Origin: Selenomonadaceae bacterium
GTDB lineage: Bacteria > Bacillota > Negativicutes > Selenomonadales > Selenomonadaceae
Assembly: GCA_017390245.1 (NCBI GenBank)
Contig: JAFPCE010000148.1
Span: 1 to 15,153, forward strand
Length of the DNA: 15,153 nucleotides
Direction of reading: 5' to 3'
Shown here: positions 13,978 to 15,153 of the stretch, piece after piece
How positions within the stretch are numbered: the first letter of the stretch is position 1
Layout of the letters: the number at the start of each line of letters is the position of its first letter
Program-made: the position numbers and the translations under genes
Notes under the pieces: generated by a model
What the model saw: only the letters and a program-made list of their open reading frames with translations
What the model was told of the DNA's origin: nothing
The model's database searches: none

Positions 13978-14193
13978 TTAAAGGAAGATTTCTCCATCAT
14001 CCACTATTTTGCAAGCCTTCACAACCTCAGGCATCACAGCCTCAGGCGCTGCATCAGGCGCAAACTCCACAATCATCTTCTGCATCATAAAATTCACAGT
14101 AGCCTTCTCCACACCAGCCACCTTATTAGCAGCCGCCTCCATCAGATTCGCACAATTAGCACAATCCACATCAATCTTATAAGTCTTCTTCAT
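13978..14193 (-). CDS. Stand-alone HMA domain protein (metal chaperone type)
   Basis: The 71-aa protein is a single heavy-metal-associated ferredoxin-like domain: MKKTYKIDVDCANCAN, with C11 and C14 as the metal pair, then NKVAGVEKATVNFMMQKMIVEF and a C-terminal strand. The DCxxC form, with Asp before the first Cys, is typical of HMA domains of Zn/Cd/Pb ATPases rather than of Cu chaperones. It is the first gene of the operon; the ATPase begins about 25 nt after it and lacks its own HMA, so it probably works as the detached metal-binding domain of that pump. ATGATG is the start; GGGGA lies 6 nt before the second ATG. An upstream in-frame TTG overlaps the operator and is rejected. Confidence 0.9.
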   Translation of the reverse strand: MKKTYKIDVDCANCANLMEAAANKVAGVEKATVNFMMQKMIVEFAPDAAPEAVMPEVVKACKIVDDGEIFL

Positions 14194-14208
14194 CATACTT
14201 CCCCTTTC

Positions 14209-14234
14209 ATTAAACAATTAAGCATTTGTTTAAT
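14209..14234. promoter_or_regulatory. Operator-like inverted repeat of the metal-resistance module
   Basis: ATTAAACA (14209-14216) and TGTTTAAT (14227-14234) are perfect 8-bp arms 10 bp apart. This is similar in shape to ArsR/SmtB-family operators. It lies just downstream of the HMA-ATPase -10 and covers the likely -35 of the divergent arsR-like promoter, so one bound repressor could shut both. Confidence 0.6.
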
Positions 14235-14244
14235 CATTGGTTAT

Positions 14245-14273
14245 AGTATAATAAACTCTATCAAAAAGGTCAA
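14245..14273 (-). promoter_or_regulatory. Promoter of the HMA-ATPase operon, overlapping a plus-strand -10
   Basis: On the minus strand TTGACC (14268-14273), 17 bp, TATACT (14245-14250) is near consensus. The same bases read TATAAT on the plus strand (14247-14252), a -10 for the regulator gene, with a poor -35 (TTTGTT, 14225-14230) inside the operator. Confidence 0.65.
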
Positions 14274-14322
14274 TACCTTACTAAAAATTATTGAAAATAA
14301 ATCTCAAAAGGAGCATCTTTCC

Positions 14323-14682
14323 ATGAGCAGCATCTTACCCCACCATCACACAGAATCCATTACCACTGACAACCTCTGCCAGCAGCTAAACCAGGTCCAG
14401 GACTTCCAGGCCACGGCCAACGTCTTCAAACAGGTAGGCGATCCCACCCGCCTCAAAATCTTCTGGCTGCTATGCCACTGTGAAGAATGCGTCACTGACA
14501 TTGCTGCCATGATAGAAATGTCCAGCCCCGCCGTCTCCCATCACCTGAGACCATTGAAAACCTGTGGCCTCATCACCAGCCGCCGTGAAGGCAAAGAAGT
14601 CTACTACAAAGCCGCCACCACCACCGAAGCCCAGACCCTCCACCACATGATTGAAACCATCATGGACCTCACCTGCCCCTAA
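14323..14682 (+). CDS. ArsR/SmtB family metal-responsive repressor
   Basis: The 119-aa winged-helix protein contains FKQVGDPTRLKIFWLL (helix leading into the HTH), CVTDIAAMIEMSSPAVSHHLRPLKTCGLI (recognition helix SSPAVSHHLRPL) and a wing REGKEVYYKA. Possible metal ligands are H7-H9, C51, C53 and C56 near the alpha-3 helix (a CadC-like site, although the ELCVCD motif is altered to HCEECVTD), and H107, H108 and E111 in the last helix (alpha-5 site as in SmtB/CzrA). Both sites are compatible with Zn/Cd sensing. The frame extends far upstream without stops, but AAAAGGAG 9 nt before ATG 14323 fixes the start. It is divergent from the HMA-ATPase genes, sharing the operator. Confidence 0.92.
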   Translation: MSSILPHHHTESITTDNLCQQLNQVQDFQATANVFKQVGDPTRLKIFWLLCHCEECVTDIAAMIEMSSPAVSHHLRPLKTCGLITSRREGKEVYYKAATTTEAQTLHHMIETIMDLTCP

Positions 14683-14752
14683 ATTCAGGAAAGTACGAAT
14701 TTCCACCTTTATGCAATGATATTCTGTCTTAATTAGTCTTTAGGTACTATCC

Positions 14753-14966
14753 ATATTAGGTGAGGGAGCAGACTGCTTTTCGTATATGAGCCCTTCTACT
14801 TTCCGCAGGAAAGGCAATCTATATCAACGCCGGCTTGTGAGGCGCCAGTTAGATGCATTTTCAATGCATCCTGGCGCTCTGCAAAGAAGCAATAACTTCC
14901 ATTATGGATTGTTTAAGGGCGAATGGAGAAAAGTACGTCTGTCCCGAGCCCTGCACGAACTAATAT
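14753..14966 (+). ncRNA. Candidate structured RNA, about 210 nt, family unknown
   Basis: The gap between the repressor gene and ilvE folds into one long rod by nested pairing: 14753-14759 with 14960-14966 (7 bp); 14760-14762 with 14954-14956; 14764-14773 with 14937-14945 (9 bp, one bulged A, one G-U); 14776-14781 with 14928-14933 (6 bp); 14790-14795 with 14915-14920 (6 bp); a side hairpin 14799-14804/14808-14813; 14815-14819 with 14907-14911 (5 bp). The apex is a 15-bp hairpin, 14842-14859 with 14863-14877, with a 3-nt bulge. The G-U pair favours the plus strand. A weak -10 (TACTAT, 14745-14750) lies before it and a terminator follows. Size and rod shape recall 6S RNA, but I cannot confirm that or any other known class. 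An overlapping 78-codon frame is probably not coding. Confidence 0.55.
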
Positions 14967-14986
14967 TACATCATAATTTAACGCAC

Positions 14987-15020
14987 AAAAAAGGCTATCA
15001 GCAAACGCTGATAGCCTTTT
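14987..15020. terminator. Bidirectional terminator between the structured RNA and ilvE
   Basis: A perfect 14-bp stem (14989-15002 with 15007-15020) closes the 4-nt loop AAAC. It gives TTTT on the plus strand and a six-T run on the minus strand, so it ends ilvE (stop 23 nt away) and could also end the upstream plus-strand RNA. Confidence 0.9.
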
Positions 15021-15042
15021 AAATTACACTTAAATTTTACTC

Positions 15043-15153
15043 TCAGTACTCTCCAGCCACATCAATGAACCCATGCTTATCCTCAACCTCACCAGTATGA
15101 AGTCCATCAATATAATCATACAGCTTCTGAGCAAATGGTCCAATCTTGCCACC
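15043..15153 (-). CDS. ilvE: Branched-chain amino acid aminotransferase, C-terminal end (partial)
   Basis: Only the last 36 codons and the stop are in the window; the gene continues past the right edge. The readable tail is GGKIGPFAQKLYDYIDGL followed by HTGEVEDKHGFIDVAGEY. The G-IGP-AQKLYD-I-G-G--EDK-G pattern matches the C-terminus of IlvE-type class IV PLP aminotransferases (compare GPVTQ-LYD-LTGIQ-G--ED--GW). These enzymes interconvert Leu, Ile and Val with their 2-oxo acids using glutamate. No catalytic residues are in the visible part, so the call rests on the tail alone. Confidence 0.7.
   Translation of the reverse strand, partial: GGKIGPFAQKLYDYIDGLHTGEVEDKHGFIDVAGEY

Noticed and set aside
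13885..14322. 146-codon upstream extension of the ArsR-type gene
   Set aside because: It crosses the HMA gene, the operator and both promoters; AAAAGGAG before ATG 14323 and the family length fix the real start.
14688..14704. GGAAA/TTTCC hairpin after the ArsR-type gene as its terminator
   Set aside because: The stem is only 5 bp and there is no T-run after it.
14786..15022. 78-codon plus-strand frame in the right-hand gap
   Set aside because: It has no good ribosome site, runs through the long RNA rod and into a terminator, and its composition (scattered Arg/His, no domain) is not protein-like.

Overview
The window looks like chromosomal DNA from a low-to-mid GC member of the Firmicutes/Bacillota. 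Supporting signs are DUF4321-maf-radC synteny, strong AGGAGG-type ribosome sites, sigma-A promoters of TTGACA/TATAAT type and many hairpin-plus-U-run terminators. A Negativicutes (Acidaminococcaceae-like) gut anaerobe would fit, but that is an inference from general appearance. There are no tRNAs, rRNAs, CRISPR arrays or intact mobile elements.

Left block (1-3760), minus strand: a DUF4321 membrane protein, the Maf nucleotide pyrophosphatase and RadC form a tightly packed operon with its own promoter. Next to it is a two-gene membrane operon (TVP38/TMEM64 protein, then an acyltransferase-3 protein) with its own promoter region and terminator.

Central plus-strand block (3860-6660): corA, a 76-aa unknown, an orphan Phd/YefM-like antitoxin and a membrane diguanylate cyclase form one apparent operon ending in a bidirectional terminator. 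The corA leader is the most striking part of the window. It holds an unannotated 29-codon ORF with a good ribosome site and an acidic, proline-rich start, placed over mutually exclusive RNA helices, one of which masks the corA ribosome site. This looks like a leader-peptide attenuator for Mg2+ uptake.

Minus-strand block (6669-11909): a secreted PG-binding/3D-domain protein; a stand-alone RNA polymerase alpha subunit outside any ribosomal-protein operon and with a divergent N-terminus; two small orphan genes, one with a folded 5' leader that places the Shine-Dalgarno in a hairpin loop; the shikimate pair aroC-aroK; and a 5'-truncated hybrid histidine kinase that keeps only the end of its ATPase domain and its receiver domain.

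Right block (11980-15153): a metal-resistance module in which a divergent operator/promoter separates an ArsR/SmtB repressor (plus) from a free HMA domain and a Zn/Cd/Pb-type P1B ATPase (minus). It is followed by about 210 nt that fold into a long nested rod and probably encode a stand-alone structured RNA, then a bidirectional terminator and the C-terminal end of a branched-chain aminotransferase gene (ilvE) entering from the right on the minus strand.
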